A stretch of 64,000 nt of DNA from a virus: the IMG/VR virus record IMGVR_UViG_3300017950_000006, positions 25,994 to 89,993 of that record; one strand, written 5' to 3'. The notes under the pieces are model-generated. The model was not told the origin of the DNA. It saw only the letters and a list, made by a program, of their open reading frames with translations, and searched no databases. How positions within the stretch are numbered: the first letter of the stretch is position 1; every line of letters starts with the position of its first letter. The translations under genes were made by a program, and so were the position numbers. Shown one piece after another: positions 25,187 to 34,398 of the stretch.

Positions 25187-26779
25187 ATGGCAAACAAAAG
25201 TTTAGACGGTGTACTAACTAAGAAAGCACACCAAAAAGAAAAGTTTACACAAGTACAGATTGAGGATTTGGCTAACTGTATGGATCCTGAATCGGGGTAT
25301 CTATATTTTGCTAGGAAGTTCTTCTATATTCAACATCCTGTAAAAGGTAAAGTGTTGTTTGAACCTTATGATTATCAAACACGACTACTTTCAAGTTATC
25401 ACGATCATCGATTTAATATTAATATGTTACCTAGACAGAGCGGAAAGACTACTACTGCCGCAGGATATCTATTATGGTATGCAATGTTTCATCCAGACCA
25501 AACAATTCTAATTGCCGCTCACAAATATACAGGTGCCCAAGAAATTATGCAACGTATTAGATACGGATATGAACTGTGTCCTGATCACATACGTGCTGGA
25601 GTTGTTAACTATAATAAAGGGTCAATGGAATTTGAAAATGGATCACGTATTGTAGCACAAACAACCACAGGCAACACAGGACGTGGTATGAGTATCTCAT
25701 TACTATACTGTGACGAGTTTGCGTTTGTGCAACCTAACATTGCTACAGACTTTTGGACTTCGATATCACCTACACTAGCAACTGGTGGTCGTGCTATTAT
25801 TACAAGCACACCAAACTCAGACGAAGATACATTTGCTATTATTTGGAAAGAATCTCAAAACAAATTTGATGAACACGGCAACGAACAACAAGTAGGTATT
25901 AATGGTTTCCATGGGTTTACTGCATCCTGGGACGAACATCCTGATCGAGATGATGAATGGAAGAAAACTGAATTAGGACGTATCGGAGAAGAAAGATTCC
26001 GTCGTGAGTATGGTTGTGAATTCTTAGTATTTGATGAAACACTAATTAATTCAATTAAACTTGCGTCAATGGAAGGTAACGATCCAATTGAGAATATGGG
26101 CCAAATACGTTGGTATAAAAAATTAGATCCAACACAAACTTACACAATTAGTTTAGATCCTGCTATGGGCACAGGCGGTGATTACTCTGCTATCCAAGTG
26201 TTTGAAGTTCCTTCATACAAACAAGTTGCAGAATGGAGACACAACACAACTCCTATTACTGGGCAAGTTAGAATACTAAAAGAAATTTGTGACTATATTA
26301 AAGAAACAACTAGGAATAATACTGCTAGTAACATTTATTGGAGTATAGAAAATAACACAATTGGAGAAGCGGCTTTAATTGTTGTTCAGGATATTGGCGA
26401 AGAAAATATACCAGGGCTATTTGTAAGTGAACCTATGCGTAAAGGACACGTTAGAAAATTCCGTAAAGGATTTAATACTACCCATGCTACTAAAATTAGT
26501 GCTTGTGCTAAATTAAAGAGTATGGTAGAATCAGATCTTATGACGATTAACAGTAAAGCATTAATATCAGAACTTAAAGGATTTGTAGCAAGTGGAACAA
26601 GTTTTAAAGCAAAGCCGGGTGAAACTGACGATTTAATCAGTGCAACACTACTGGCATTAAGAATGATGAAAGTTTTAAAGGACTGGGATCCTAGAGTGTA
26701 CAATACATTTAAGCAAGATCACGTAGATGGAGAGGATTATGAGCCGCCGATGCCAATTTTTGTATCTTCCGGCTTCTAG
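25187..26779 (+). CDS. 17: Large terminase subunit gp17
   Basis: 530 residues (T4 gp17 610). Walker A LPRQSGKTT at residues 81-89, Walker B with DE at 176-177 (LLYCDEFA), coupling motif ITSTPN, then the RNase H-like nuclease domain with SLDPAMGTGGDYSA and the final acidic site KPGETDDLIS. It packages DNA into proheads. It has its own terminator-insulated late promoter and probably a leaderless transcript. Confidence 0.95.
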   Translation: MANKSLDGVLTKKAHQKEKFTQVQIEDLANCMDPESGYLYFARKFFYIQHPVKGKVLFEPYDYQTRLLSSYHDHRFNINMLPRQSGKTTTAAGYLLWYAMFHPDQTILIAAHKYTGAQEIMQRIRYGYELCPDHIRAGVVNYNKGSMEFENGSRIVAQTTTGNTGRGMSISLLYCDEFAFVQPNIATDFWTSISPTLATGGRAIITSTPNSDEDTFAIIWKESQNKFDEHGNEQQVGINGFHGFTASWDEHPDRDDEWKKTELGRIGEERFRREYGCEFLVFDETLINSIKLASMEGNDPIENMGQIRWYKKLDPTQTYTISLDPAMGTGGDYSAIQVFEVPSYKQVAEWRHNTTPITGQVRILKEICDYIKETTRNNTASNIYWSIENNTIGEAALIVVQDIGEENIPGLFVSEPMRKGHVRKFRKGFNTTHATKISACAKLKSMVESDLMTINSKALISELKGFVASGTSFKAKPGETDDLISATLLALRMMKVLKDWDPRVYNTFKQDHVDGEDYEPPMPIFVSSGF

Positions 26780-26786
26780 ATAAATA
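26779..26786 (+). promoter_or_regulatory. Late promoter box GATAAATA, leaderless geometry
   Basis: Overlaps the gp17 stop. Five bases (CTAAT) separate it from the ATG at 26792. Confidence 0.75.
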
Positions 26787-26791
26787 CTAAT

Positions 26792-29563
26792 ATGTTAAAC
26801 TTAGACAAAATTGCAGAAGAACTTTTTAATAAGATTAGAGGTCGTTATCCTAAAGTAACACTAGGAGACGAAAACTCTCTTATTACAAATGTGCCAAATA
26901 AAGCACGATTTTTTGATTTTGAGTTTAGTAAAGGAAATAAAGTAAATATTACTGTTGACGAAAAATCAGTAACTGTACTATATAATAACAAATTACTATC
27001 AGATGACAGCAAAATTCAAAAAGAAGACTGGTATGGTTTTATGAAAGAATTAAGAGTTTTTGCTAAAAAGCGTATGCTTAATTTTGATACTCGAGATATT
27101 ACTAAAACAAACTTAGATAAAAGAGATTATCAGTACATAGCAACAAATAGACCCGGAGAAGAAAAAATGAGTGAAAGTAAGATGTATGGAACTAGTAGAA
27201 CTAGTTTCCAAGATTTAGGAAATGCTAGACTTGTAGTCAAGCATAGAAATGCAGTTGATCAAGAAAATCCTGCAGGACGTACACAACAAATTGATAGCAT
27301 TTATATTGAAAGCAGTGAGGGTGAAAGATTTAAATATCCTTACAGACATCTCAACGGTGCAAGAGCAATGGCTATGCACGTTTCAGAAGGTGGCAATGCA
27401 TATGACACATTTGGTAAGCACATCGTATCACTCAGCGAAGAACTTAGCAAACTACGTCAATTCAAAACTTATATGAATCGTTCAAGTGTAATGGCTGAGG
27501 GTCTTGCTGGTTACATGGACATTGTTAATGAAAGAATTGACACTGTTAAAGAAACAGTTTTTAAATTACAAAGACAAAATTATTACAAAGAAGCATTTGA
27601 ATCATTTGAAGAAACAGTAATGGAAGAAGTACCAACTGACGTAAGTTCAAACTGGATTGATGAATTAACTATTCGTCAATTTAATGAAGAACTAAAAAGT
27701 GTATTCCCTTACATTTATAATCTTGTTAAAGAAAATACAAAACCTACACAGATTGGTCCGGAAGATTTGTTAGGCGAAGAAAAATTAGATTTTAGTGACA
27801 AGAATAAAGAACTATCTATGTGGCTGGCAAAGTATGACGAATACACCGGCGGCAATGGTGATGGATTACCTATGGGCTGGATCAAAGCCATGACATCAAC
27901 TGGGATTGTAAGTGATGGATATGAGCAAGACGAACTTATAGCATTTGAAAAGAAAATTGGCAAAGAAGAATCCGAGTGGGAAGATGCAGAATGGGATGAA
28001 TTTAGAAAGCCTGAAAATTCTCCAATCACTTCAAAAATGTTTGCAGACTTAGCAAAGATTATCGGCACAGACGATCATGATGAAGATGTTGCTCGTGCTG
28101 TCAGCGATGCATTAAGTATCGGCGAAGGTGAAACAAATAAAGCAGACAGCATGAACATGGAAGAAGCAGATGATGGTAAGAAAGAACAACTCCAGGCATG
28201 GTATGAAAAGTATAACCAATATGACCCTGCAGACATCGGTAGTTTAGCAGACGGTATGTTTAAGTTCTTTCAAGATTCGGGTGTGGATTTAGACACAGTC
28301 GAAAAAAGTGAATACGATGCACTCGTAGCAAAACACGGCGAAGACAAAATAGAAGGTAATGCCTTGAGATTTTTAAGTGATGAGGATACACCTATCACTA
28401 AAGCAATGTTCGACGAGTTTGAAAGAATAATGGGCGAACCTGCAGATGAAGAAAGTTCAGAAAAAGCGGTATCATTGCTGGGACTGGATGAAGGTATGAA
28501 CATGGAAGATGCATATGCTTCACACTTAGACAATATAGTTGCTACATCAAAACACGAGCAAGGTCCAGAACAAAACGAAGGCTCAGTACCTAACTACCTT
28601 GACAGCGAATGGAAAGATAAGTTAGCGGCTTGTGCTAAAGGTGAAGAAGGCGGTGAAGACGCAGTGTGCGATATGCTGGATAAGTTTGATATTCCAAAAG
28701 ACAAAGCCGGCGATTTAATTCAAAAACAAATTGACAAAAAGTTTAAAGGCATTGGAGTAATGTTTAAAAATCCATTGAAAGCGGATCCTGAATGGGACAA
28801 CCTACAAAAATTAGTTGATCGCTTAAAAGGCAAAAGTATGGGCGAAGGCAACGAATTTGCACAAAAGGTACAAGCACTAAAAGCCAAAGGTGCTAAGCCA
28901 GGAACTAAATTCAAAACATCAGACGGTGAAGAACATACACTCGAAGATGCTATTAGATTAGCAGGACTACAAGTTGAAGACTTTTGGACTGCTGAAGAAT
29001 TAGTATCTGAAAGCGAACTTCCAAAAAGTCCCAAAGTATTAAAACTTGTTATTGATGATTTGAAAAAATTTAAAGCGGAACAAGAAGAAGCAAAAAAACA
29101 AGGCTATGACGAAGATGTAAGAATGATGCAAGGTCGAATTGACGATATGATGGACATTGCAAATCTTATAAAGGATGGTGGTCCTATAGCCGCTTTGGAT
29201 ACATCAGTACAGGACCTTATTGTAGATTACTACGAAAAAGCAGGTGAGCCGTTACCATTTGCAAAAGAAGCAGATGATGACACTATGGATATCAAAATTG
29301 ACAAAGACGGTGCGTTATCAAAAGCAGATGCTCCAGACAAGTTACACGATAAAGAAGAATTACCTTTAGATGAGTTTATCAAAGGACACTTTGATTACAC
29401 TTCTAATCAATTCCCTAAAGGTGAAACTGCGGTCATGACAGCAGTTGAAAAGAAGTATGGTGACGAAGCAATAAAAGATGCTATGAACATCATGAAGGAA
29501 TTGGTTACAAATCAAGATGAAGAGATGGCAAGAATTAAGACTTTAGCGGGTTTGGCTCACTAA
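26792..29563 (+). CDS. Large acidic putative virion or head protein (923 aa)
   Basis: 923 residues, very acidic and helical. Residues about 340-565 contain a duplicated segment: two copies with (L)xxWxxKYxxY...G...GxxxDxxExxE and a later PITxxMF motif. The end (EEMARIKTLAGLAH) is a short helix of a type often seen at the termini of marine T4-like virion proteins. It follows gp17 behind a late box and has no recognised enzyme motif. A structural, scaffold or injected role is likely. This is an unrecognised protein with structural context. Confidence 0.6.
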   Translation: MLNLDKIAEELFNKIRGRYPKVTLGDENSLITNVPNKARFFDFEFSKGNKVNITVDEKSVTVLYNNKLLSDDSKIQKEDWYGFMKELRVFAKKRMLNFDTRDITKTNLDKRDYQYIATNRPGEEKMSESKMYGTSRTSFQDLGNARLVVKHRNAVDQENPAGRTQQIDSIYIESSEGERFKYPYRHLNGARAMAMHVSEGGNAYDTFGKHIVSLSEELSKLRQFKTYMNRSSVMAEGLAGYMDIVNERIDTVKETVFKLQRQNYYKEAFESFEETVMEEVPTDVSSNWIDELTIRQFNEELKSVFPYIYNLVKENTKPTQIGPEDLLGEEKLDFSDKNKELSMWLAKYDEYTGGNGDGLPMGWIKAMTSTGIVSDGYEQDELIAFEKKIGKEESEWEDAEWDEFRKPENSPITSKMFADLAKIIGTDDHDEDVARAVSDALSIGEGETNKADSMNMEEADDGKKEQLQAWYEKYNQYDPADIGSLADGMFKFFQDSGVDLDTVEKSEYDALVAKHGEDKIEGNALRFLSDEDTPITKAMFDEFERIMGEPADEESSEKAVSLLGLDEGMNMEDAYASHLDNIVATSKHEQGPEQNEGSVPNYLDSEWKDKLAACAKGEEGGEDAVCDMLDKFDIPKDKAGDLIQKQIDKKFKGIGVMFKNPLKADPEWDNLQKLVDRLKGKSMGEGNEFAQKVQALKAKGAKPGTKFKTSDGEEHTLEDAIRLAGLQVEDFWTAEELVSESELPKSPKVLKLVIDDLKKFKAEQEEAKKQGYDEDVRMMQGRIDDMMDIANLIKDGGPIAALDTSVQDLIVDYYEKAGEPLPFAKEADDDTMDIKIDKDGALSKADAPDKLHDKEELPLDEFIKGHFDYTSNQFPKGETAVMTAVEKKYGDEAIKDAMNIMKELVTNQDEEMARIKTLAGLAH

Positions 29564-29587
29564 GTCACTTTTTTGACAAAGTTTCAC

Positions 29588-29616
29588 TTGACTTTATAAG
29601 TAAGTTTGTGTATTAT
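29588..29616 (+). promoter_or_regulatory. Sigma70-type early promoter for gp32
   Basis: TTGACT at 29588-29593 and TATTAT at 29611-29616 with a 17-bp spacer. The leader to the ATG at 29686 is about 65 bases and ends with AGGAGG. Confidence 0.8.
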
Positions 29617-29685
29617 AGTAAATGTACTGCACAATCTAGGCAATACAATAACAGCCAAAGGCAAATAACATAGGAGGCTTTAATT

Positions 29686-30675
29686 ATGGCAACATTAGCA
29701 GAAATTCGTGCTAAACTAAAAGAACAAGAATCACGCACAGGTGGTTCTAATCAATCAACAAGCGGCGACAACGCCATTTACCCATTTTGGAACTTAAAGG
29801 AAGGCGAGCAGTCAACTGTACGTTTCTTACCTGATGGTGACGAAAATAACACTTTCTTTTGGAAAGAGCGTTTGATGATCAAACTACCTTTCGCAGGTGT
29901 TAAGGGTGAAACAGACTCACGTCCAGTTCAAGTACAAGTACCATGTATGGAAATGTATGGTGAATCTTGTCCAATCCTAAGCGAAGTTCGCGGATGGTTT
30001 AAAGATCCAACTCTAGAAGATATGGGTCGTAAGTATTGGAAAAAGCGTTCATACGTATTCCAAGGTTTTGTAACTGAGAACGGTCTTAATGAAGACAAAA
30101 CTCCAGAAAATCCAATCAGACGTTTTATTATTGGTCCACAAATTTTCCAAATCATTAAGGGTGCATTAATGGATCCTGAAATGGAAGAACTACCAACTGA
30201 TTATACAGCAGGAGTAGACTTTAGACTTATTAAAACTTCTAAAGGCGGCTATGCTGATTACTCAACATCACAATGGTCACGTAGAGAGCGTCCATTAACT
30301 GATGCAGAGATGCAAGCAGTTAACACAAATGGATTGTTTAACATGAGCGACTTTTTACCTAAGAAACCAGGTGAAGTAGAAGTTAAAGTAATGCAAGAAA
30401 TGTTCCAAGCATCAGTTGACGGTGAAGCATATGATCCGGAACGTTGGGGACAGTACTTCCGTCCAGCAGGGATGGCGGCACGTACAGGTGATCCGAATAC
30501 TCAATCATCTGCTCCGACTACACCAGTATCGACAGCACCAGAGGCTACAACTACACCAGTAGTAGAAGCACCTGCGGCGCCAGCACCAGAAGTAGCACCG
30601 GTGTCGGCACCAGCAAGCGATAATGGTAAAGCCGAAGATATCTTGGCAATGATCCGTTCACGTCAAGCACAGTAA
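29686..30675 (+). CDS. 32: Single-stranded DNA-binding protein gp32
   Basis: 329 residues. N-terminal MATLAEIRAKLKEQ (cooperativity region), the OB-fold block YPFWNLKEGEQSTVRFLPDG, and a zinc/core region around VPCMEMYGESCPIL. Residues about 268-315 are a Pro/Ala/Thr-rich linker leading to a conserved tail AEDILAMIRSRQAQ. It coats ssDNA in replication and recombination. Own sigma70-type promoter, AGGAGG site and a strong terminator after it. Confidence 0.92.
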   Translation: MATLAEIRAKLKEQESRTGGSNQSTSGDNAIYPFWNLKEGEQSTVRFLPDGDENNTFFWKERLMIKLPFAGVKGETDSRPVQVQVPCMEMYGESCPILSEVRGWFKDPTLEDMGRKYWKKRSYVFQGFVTENGLNEDKTPENPIRRFIIGPQIFQIIKGALMDPEMEELPTDYTAGVDFRLIKTSKGGYADYSTSQWSRRERPLTDAEMQAVNTNGLFNMSDFLPKKPGEVEVKVMQEMFQASVDGEAYDPERWGQYFRPAGMAARTGDPNTQSSAPTTPVSTAPEATTTPVVEAPAAPAPEVAPVSAPASDNGKAEDILAMIRSRQAQ

Positions 30676-30683
30676 TAATAATT

Positions 30684-30709
30684 AAAGGGTGGCTTCGGTC
30701 ACCCTTTTT
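30684..30709 (+). terminator. Rho-independent terminator after gp32
   Basis: Stem AAAGGGTGGC pairs (with one G-T) to GTCACCCTTT, closed by a C(TTCG)G tetraloop and followed by T residues. Confidence 0.92.
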
Positions 30710-30726
30710 ATGCTAAAGGAGAAACC

Positions 30727-31824
30727 ATGGCTAGTAAAGCATTTGACGTTTCTAAGTTTCGTAAAAACTTAACTAAATCTATTTCAGGCATGAGTGCAGG
30801 ATTTAACGATCCTACTGATTGGATTAGTACAGGTAACTATGCACTCAACTTCCTTATCTCAGGAGACTTTAACAAAGGTGTTCCACTAGGTAAGGTAACT
30901 GTTTTTGCAGGAGAATCTGGTGCAGGTAAATCATATATCTGTGCAGGTAACATTGTAAAGGCGGCACAAGATCAAGGCATCTTTGTAGTTCTAATTGACT
31001 CAGAGAACGCACTTGATGAAACATGGCTACAGGCTCTTGAAGTTGACACAAGTGAAGAAAAACTTCTTAAACTTAATATGTCAATGATTGATGATGTAGC
31101 AAAAACAATTTCAACATTTATGGCAGACTATAAAGAAATGCCGGATGAAGAACGTCCTAAAGTATTATTTGTTATTGATAGTTTAGGTATGTTGCTAACA
31201 CCTACTGATGTTGATCAGTTTAACAAGGGTGATATGAAAGGTGATATGGGTCGTAAGCCTAAGGCATTGACTTCACTTGTTCGTAACACAGTTAATATGA
31301 TTGGCTCACACAATGTTGGCTTGGTATGTACTAACCATACATACGCATCGCAAGATATGTTCGATCCAGATGATAAGATTTCAGGTGGACAAGGATTTAT
31401 CTATGCATCTTCAATTGTTGTAGCAATGAAAAAACTAAAACTAAAAGAAGATGAAGATGGTAATAAAATTAGCGAAGTGCGTGGAATTAGAGCAGGTTGT
31501 AAAGTAATGAAAACACGTTACGCAAAACCGTTCGAAGGCGTACAAGTTAAAATTCCATACGAAACTGGTATGAATCCTTACAGTGGACTTGTTGATCTTT
31601 TTGAGAAAAAAGGTATGCTTGTTAAAGATGGTAACAGACTTAAATATGTTACTACTACAGGCGAAGAAGTTAAAGAATATCGTAAAGTTTGGGAAGCCGG
31701 CGGCACTTTATTAGATCAAGTCATGAATGACTTTAGTAACCGTGAGGAAGAACTAATTACAGATGAAGAGGTTCAAATCGAACCTGATGAAACTGTAGTA
31801 CAGGAACCAGTAACTGAGGAGTAA
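30727..31824 (+). CDS. uvsX: RecA-like recombinase UvsX
   Basis: 365 residues. Walker A GESGAGKS at residues 62-69, LIDSENALDETW, Walker B LFVIDSLG, and a DNA-binding-loop region near ISGGQGF match UvsX (T4 391 aa). The C-terminal tail is acidic. It drives strand exchange for recombination-dependent replication together with gp32 and UvsY, which flank it. AAAGGAG ribosome site precedes the ATG. Confidence 0.95.
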   Translation: MASKAFDVSKFRKNLTKSISGMSAGFNDPTDWISTGNYALNFLISGDFNKGVPLGKVTVFAGESGAGKSYICAGNIVKAAQDQGIFVVLIDSENALDETWLQALEVDTSEEKLLKLNMSMIDDVAKTISTFMADYKEMPDEERPKVLFVIDSLGMLLTPTDVDQFNKGDMKGDMGRKPKALTSLVRNTVNMIGSHNVGLVCTNHTYASQDMFDPDDKISGGQGFIYASSIVVAMKKLKLKEDEDGNKISEVRGIRAGCKVMKTRYAKPFEGVQVKIPYETGMNPYSGLVDLFEKKGMLVKDGNRLKYVTTTGEEVKEYRKVWEAGGTLLDQVMNDFSNREEELITDEEVQIEPDETVVQEPVTEE

Positions 31825-31832
31825 TTTGTTTT

Positions 31833-32060
31833 ATGGATAGTTCACAAGTTGTAGATATATGGAATCTTTTTAAAGAGCATACAGATAAGAAACATCTCGA
31901 AACACTTGCTGAAAGGTTTGTTGATCTTTTAGCAGATTATGGTGTTGGTGATGATGCGCTTAAAGATGCCATTGGTAACTGCGATTTCCTTGATTCAGCA
32001 ATTAACTATTATCTTGATATAGATGAAGAACTAGTTTCAGACGATGATGATTGGGATTAA
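31833..32060 (+). CDS. Small acidic protein between uvsX and uvsY
   Basis: 75 residues, helical, ending in a strongly acidic tail (DEELVSDDDDWD). It is embedded between uvsX and uvsY with an eight-base gap before it, so it is probably co-expressed with the recombination machinery. No family recognised. Confidence 0.65.
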   Translation: MDSSQVVDIWNLFKEHTDKKHLETLAERFVDLLADYGVGDDALKDAIGNCDFLDSAINYYLDIDEELVSDDDDWD

Positions 32061-32062
32061 TA

Positions 32063-32515
32063 ATGTGGTATAGCAAAATATCAAAAGATATTAGCCATAT
32101 TCCAGATGCTATATCATACTTCGAAGCAGAACTTATTGAAGCAAAAAAAGAAATCCGAATTTATGGAAATCTAGAGAAGGCCGCGGCAGAAATGCCCGGC
32201 CTTGTCGAGCATCGTTTTAATCAATTACAAGAACTTGAAGCAATACTTGAGTATCTTAATATCGAACTTCGTAGACTTCGTAGTAGTTTTTTTAAAAAAT
32301 ATCTTGAAAACTATCAACGTGCATTAAGCAGTCGTGACGTTGAAAAATACGTTGACGGTGAGGCAGACGTTGTTGACTACGAAAAGATTATTAACGAGTT
32401 TGCTCTTATGCGTAATAAATGGTTAGGAATCTCGAAAGGACTTGATCAGAAGCAATGGCAGATTACAAACATTACTAAGTTACGTGTAGCGGGCATGGAA
32501 GATGCATCAATTTAA
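32063..32515 (+). CDS. uvsY: Recombination mediator UvsY
   Basis: About 150 residues from the ATG at 32063 (MWYSKISKDIS); the TTG twelve bases upstream overlaps the previous gene. Helical throughout, with LEKAAAEMPGLVEHRFNQLQ and the C-terminal WQITNITKLRVAGMEDASI. Length (T4 137 aa), character and position after uvsX fit UvsY, which loads UvsX onto gp32-coated DNA. Confidence 0.85.
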   Translation: MWYSKISKDISHIPDAISYFEAELIEAKKEIRIYGNLEKAAAEMPGLVEHRFNQLQELEAILEYLNIELRRLRSSFFKKYLENYQRALSSRDVEKYVDGEADVVDYEKIINEFALMRNKWLGISKGLDQKQWQITNITKLRVAGMEDASI

Positions 32516-33050
32516 CAATGAACTAGATACCCTTATGTCCAAAGTTAAAAAAGGACAAATGGAAAGATCCGAATATGCTTACATTGCCGAAAGACTTGGA
32601 AATAAAAATTTATTAATATTTGGTACCGGACATGATTCTCAATTTTGGAGACACGCTAATACCGGTACTACAATTTTTCTAGAACATGATCCGGAATGGG
32701 TACTAGAAAAAACTAAAGATGTATTCTTAATTGAATATACATCAAACATAAAAGATTATCAAAAACTATTAGACGAATACAATTCTAATAACTTTTCTAA
32801 CTTAGAAATTACCTTACCTTCTGTTGTTTATGAGCACGAATGGGACGTAATATTTGTTGACGGACCTCCAGGAAATAAAAAGAAAAGTATCGGACGTATG
32901 CAAAGTATCTATATGGCTAATAAATTAGCAAATAAGAATACTGATATATTTGTACATGATTGTAATCGTATTGTCGAAGACGTTTATACTAAGGCATTCT
33001 TTAACATACAAGAAGAATTAGTTAAACTTAGACACTGTAGGAAAAAATAA
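32502..33050 (+). CDS. GXM/IRX15-type (DUF579) polysaccharide O-methyltransferase
   Basis: 182 residues. LLIFGTGHDSQFW, TTIFLEHDPEWV, WDVIFVDGPPG, then GRMQSIYMANKLA and DIFVHDCNRIVEDVY reproduce in order the conserved blocks of plant glucuronoxylan 4-O-methyltransferases (GXM, IRX15, DUF579). These use S-adenosylmethionine to methylate glucuronic acid on a polymer. Here it overlaps the uvsY end by 14 bases and opens the accessory glycan island, so its target is probably a phage-made or host surface glycan. Substrate is inference. Confidence 0.75.
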   Translation: MHQFNNELDTLMSKVKKGQMERSEYAYIAERLGNKNLLIFGTGHDSQFWRHANTGTTIFLEHDPEWVLEKTKDVFLIEYTSNIKDYQKLLDEYNSNNFSNLEITLPSVVYEHEWDVIFVDGPPGNKKKSIGRMQSIYMANKLANKNTDIFVHDCNRIVEDVYTKAFFNIQEELVKLRHCRKK

Positions 33051-33790
33051 TGAATCGTATAATTTCTTTTGATCCTCGAGATCTAACATTTATTACAACT
33101 GCTAATAACTTATATGTTAATTTCGTAGAACCGTTTATATACTTTTGTAAAACTAGTAATCCTGGTTGTAAGATTGAAATTTGGGTTGATGACTTAAATG
33201 CAGTATCAAAAATAAATGATCCAGATGTTAGAATTCATCAATTACCAAACACTTATCATGTTGCAACATATAGATACATTTTAACACCAACTTGGGAAAC
33301 TAAGTATTACTATATTACTGATGTAGATATAATGCATACTGAATTTGTTCAACCATTTCATTTAATGCTTATGCAAGAATCTGGGTTGCCATTTAGTAAT
33401 ATTATACGCAACAAAAAAGGTCAACATAATCGTATGAGTGGTTTACATTTTGTAAAATCTCAATGGTACGAAGATACAAAAAATATAAGACCGCGAATTG
33501 AACCTAAAGGACAAGACGAAGAAATGTTATATCAGATTGCAAATAGCATTTATGATTTAGGAAAAGTTACTAAAGGTTTATCTAATAGACCTGTACAAGG
33601 AATTCATTGTTCGGTAGGACGTAATCCTAGAGATAAACAATCGTGGGAACTTACATCACAACGATCGGCTTATTTTGTTGATGCAATTTTAAAACATGGA
33701 ACATTTAATCCATGGTTTGAAGAAAAAGTATGTAGGCCAATAATAGGCGAAGATACATTTGATAAAATGAGAAAACGTAGACGGATATGA
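33050..33790 (+). CDS. Glycosyltransferase, GT-A/GT8-like
   Basis: 246 residues. KYYYITDVDIMH (near residue 86) provides a DxD metal/nucleotide-sugar motif after a central beta-strand. ITTANNLYVNFVEPFIYF and CKIEIWVDD fit the start of an alpha/beta glycosyltransferase. It begins on the last base of the methyltransferase stop and overlaps the next gene by four bases (ATGA). Donor and acceptor are unknown. Confidence 0.65.
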   Translation: MNRIISFDPRDLTFITTANNLYVNFVEPFIYFCKTSNPGCKIEIWVDDLNAVSKINDPDVRIHQLPNTYHVATYRYILTPTWETKYYYITDVDIMHTEFVQPFHLMLMQESGLPFSNIIRNKKGQHNRMSGLHFVKSQWYEDTKNIRPRIEPKGQDEEMLYQIANSIYDLGKVTKGLSNRPVQGIHCSVGRNPRDKQSWELTSQRSAYFVDAILKHGTFNPWFEEKVCRPIIGEDTFDKMRKRRRI

Positions 33791-34398
33791 AGTTCAACAT
33801 TGTAGTTGCTAGTGACATTAATTTAAAACGGTTTATTAATCCTTGCATTGACAGTATTAAGAAAATAGGATATGATCCAATGGTGTATGATCTTGGCGGA
33901 CTAGGATATGGTAAGCCTTTTGAAAGTACAACTAGCGATAAAGCACTTCAGAAATTTCCTAAAAAGCCATTTGTTATTAAAGATGCATTACAACGTATTC
34001 CAAAAGATAGTTGGCTTGCATGGATTGATATTGATTGCATTATGCAACACCCTATAGACGATGCTATTGGGGAGTATGACGTAGGAGTAACCTTTAGAAA
34101 AAATCATTTAAACTCTGGTGTAAATTTTTGGAAACACAACAGTAGAGCATTACACTTTCTAGATGTTTGGAGTAAAGAAGCATTACTAGTAGGTGGTGAT
34201 CAAAACGGTCTTAATAGGATATGTAAAATTACATCTGGTTCAAGTGTTAACACTATACTTGATATTGAAGGTGCTAAAGTAAAAGTTTTTGATTCAAGAG
34301 TTTATAATAATTTCTTTTTCAAGAAAGATCAAAGTAACGCAAGAATACTACATTACAAAAGTAAGTTTAGAAATAGGTTTCCCTTTGATGAAGTATGA
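33787..34398 (+). CDS. Glycosyltransferase-like protein, GT-A
   Basis: 203 residues. FNIVVASDINLKRFINPCID begins an alpha/beta fold and WLAWIDIDCIMQHP (near residue 76) carries a D-x-D motif. GVTFRKNHLNSGVNFW and the later LVGGDQNGLNRI fit nucleotide-diphospho-sugar transferases (DxD and D-Q motifs). It overlaps its neighbours on both sides. Specific activity is unknown. Confidence 0.65.
   Translation: MKFNIVVASDINLKRFINPCIDSIKKIGYDPMVYDLGGLGYGKPFESTTSDKALQKFPKKPFVIKDALQRIPKDSWLAWIDIDCIMQHPIDDAIGEYDVGVTFRKNHLNSGVNFWKHNSRALHFLDVWSKEALLVGGDQNGLNRICKITSGSSVNTILDIEGAKVKVFDSRVYNNFFFKKDQSNARILHYKSKFRNRFPFDEV

Noticed and set aside
29620-29690. Possible translational operator in the gp32 leader
   Set aside because: T4 gp32 uses a leader pseudoknot, but here only a four-base AGCC/GGCT pairing near AGGAGG could be found, which is expected by chance.
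34289-34387. N-terminal extension of the FkbM methyltransferase gene
   Set aside because: The extra 33 codons lie within the preceding glycosyltransferase gene and lack a ribosome site; the ATG at 34388 begins directly at the conserved SAM-binding strand.
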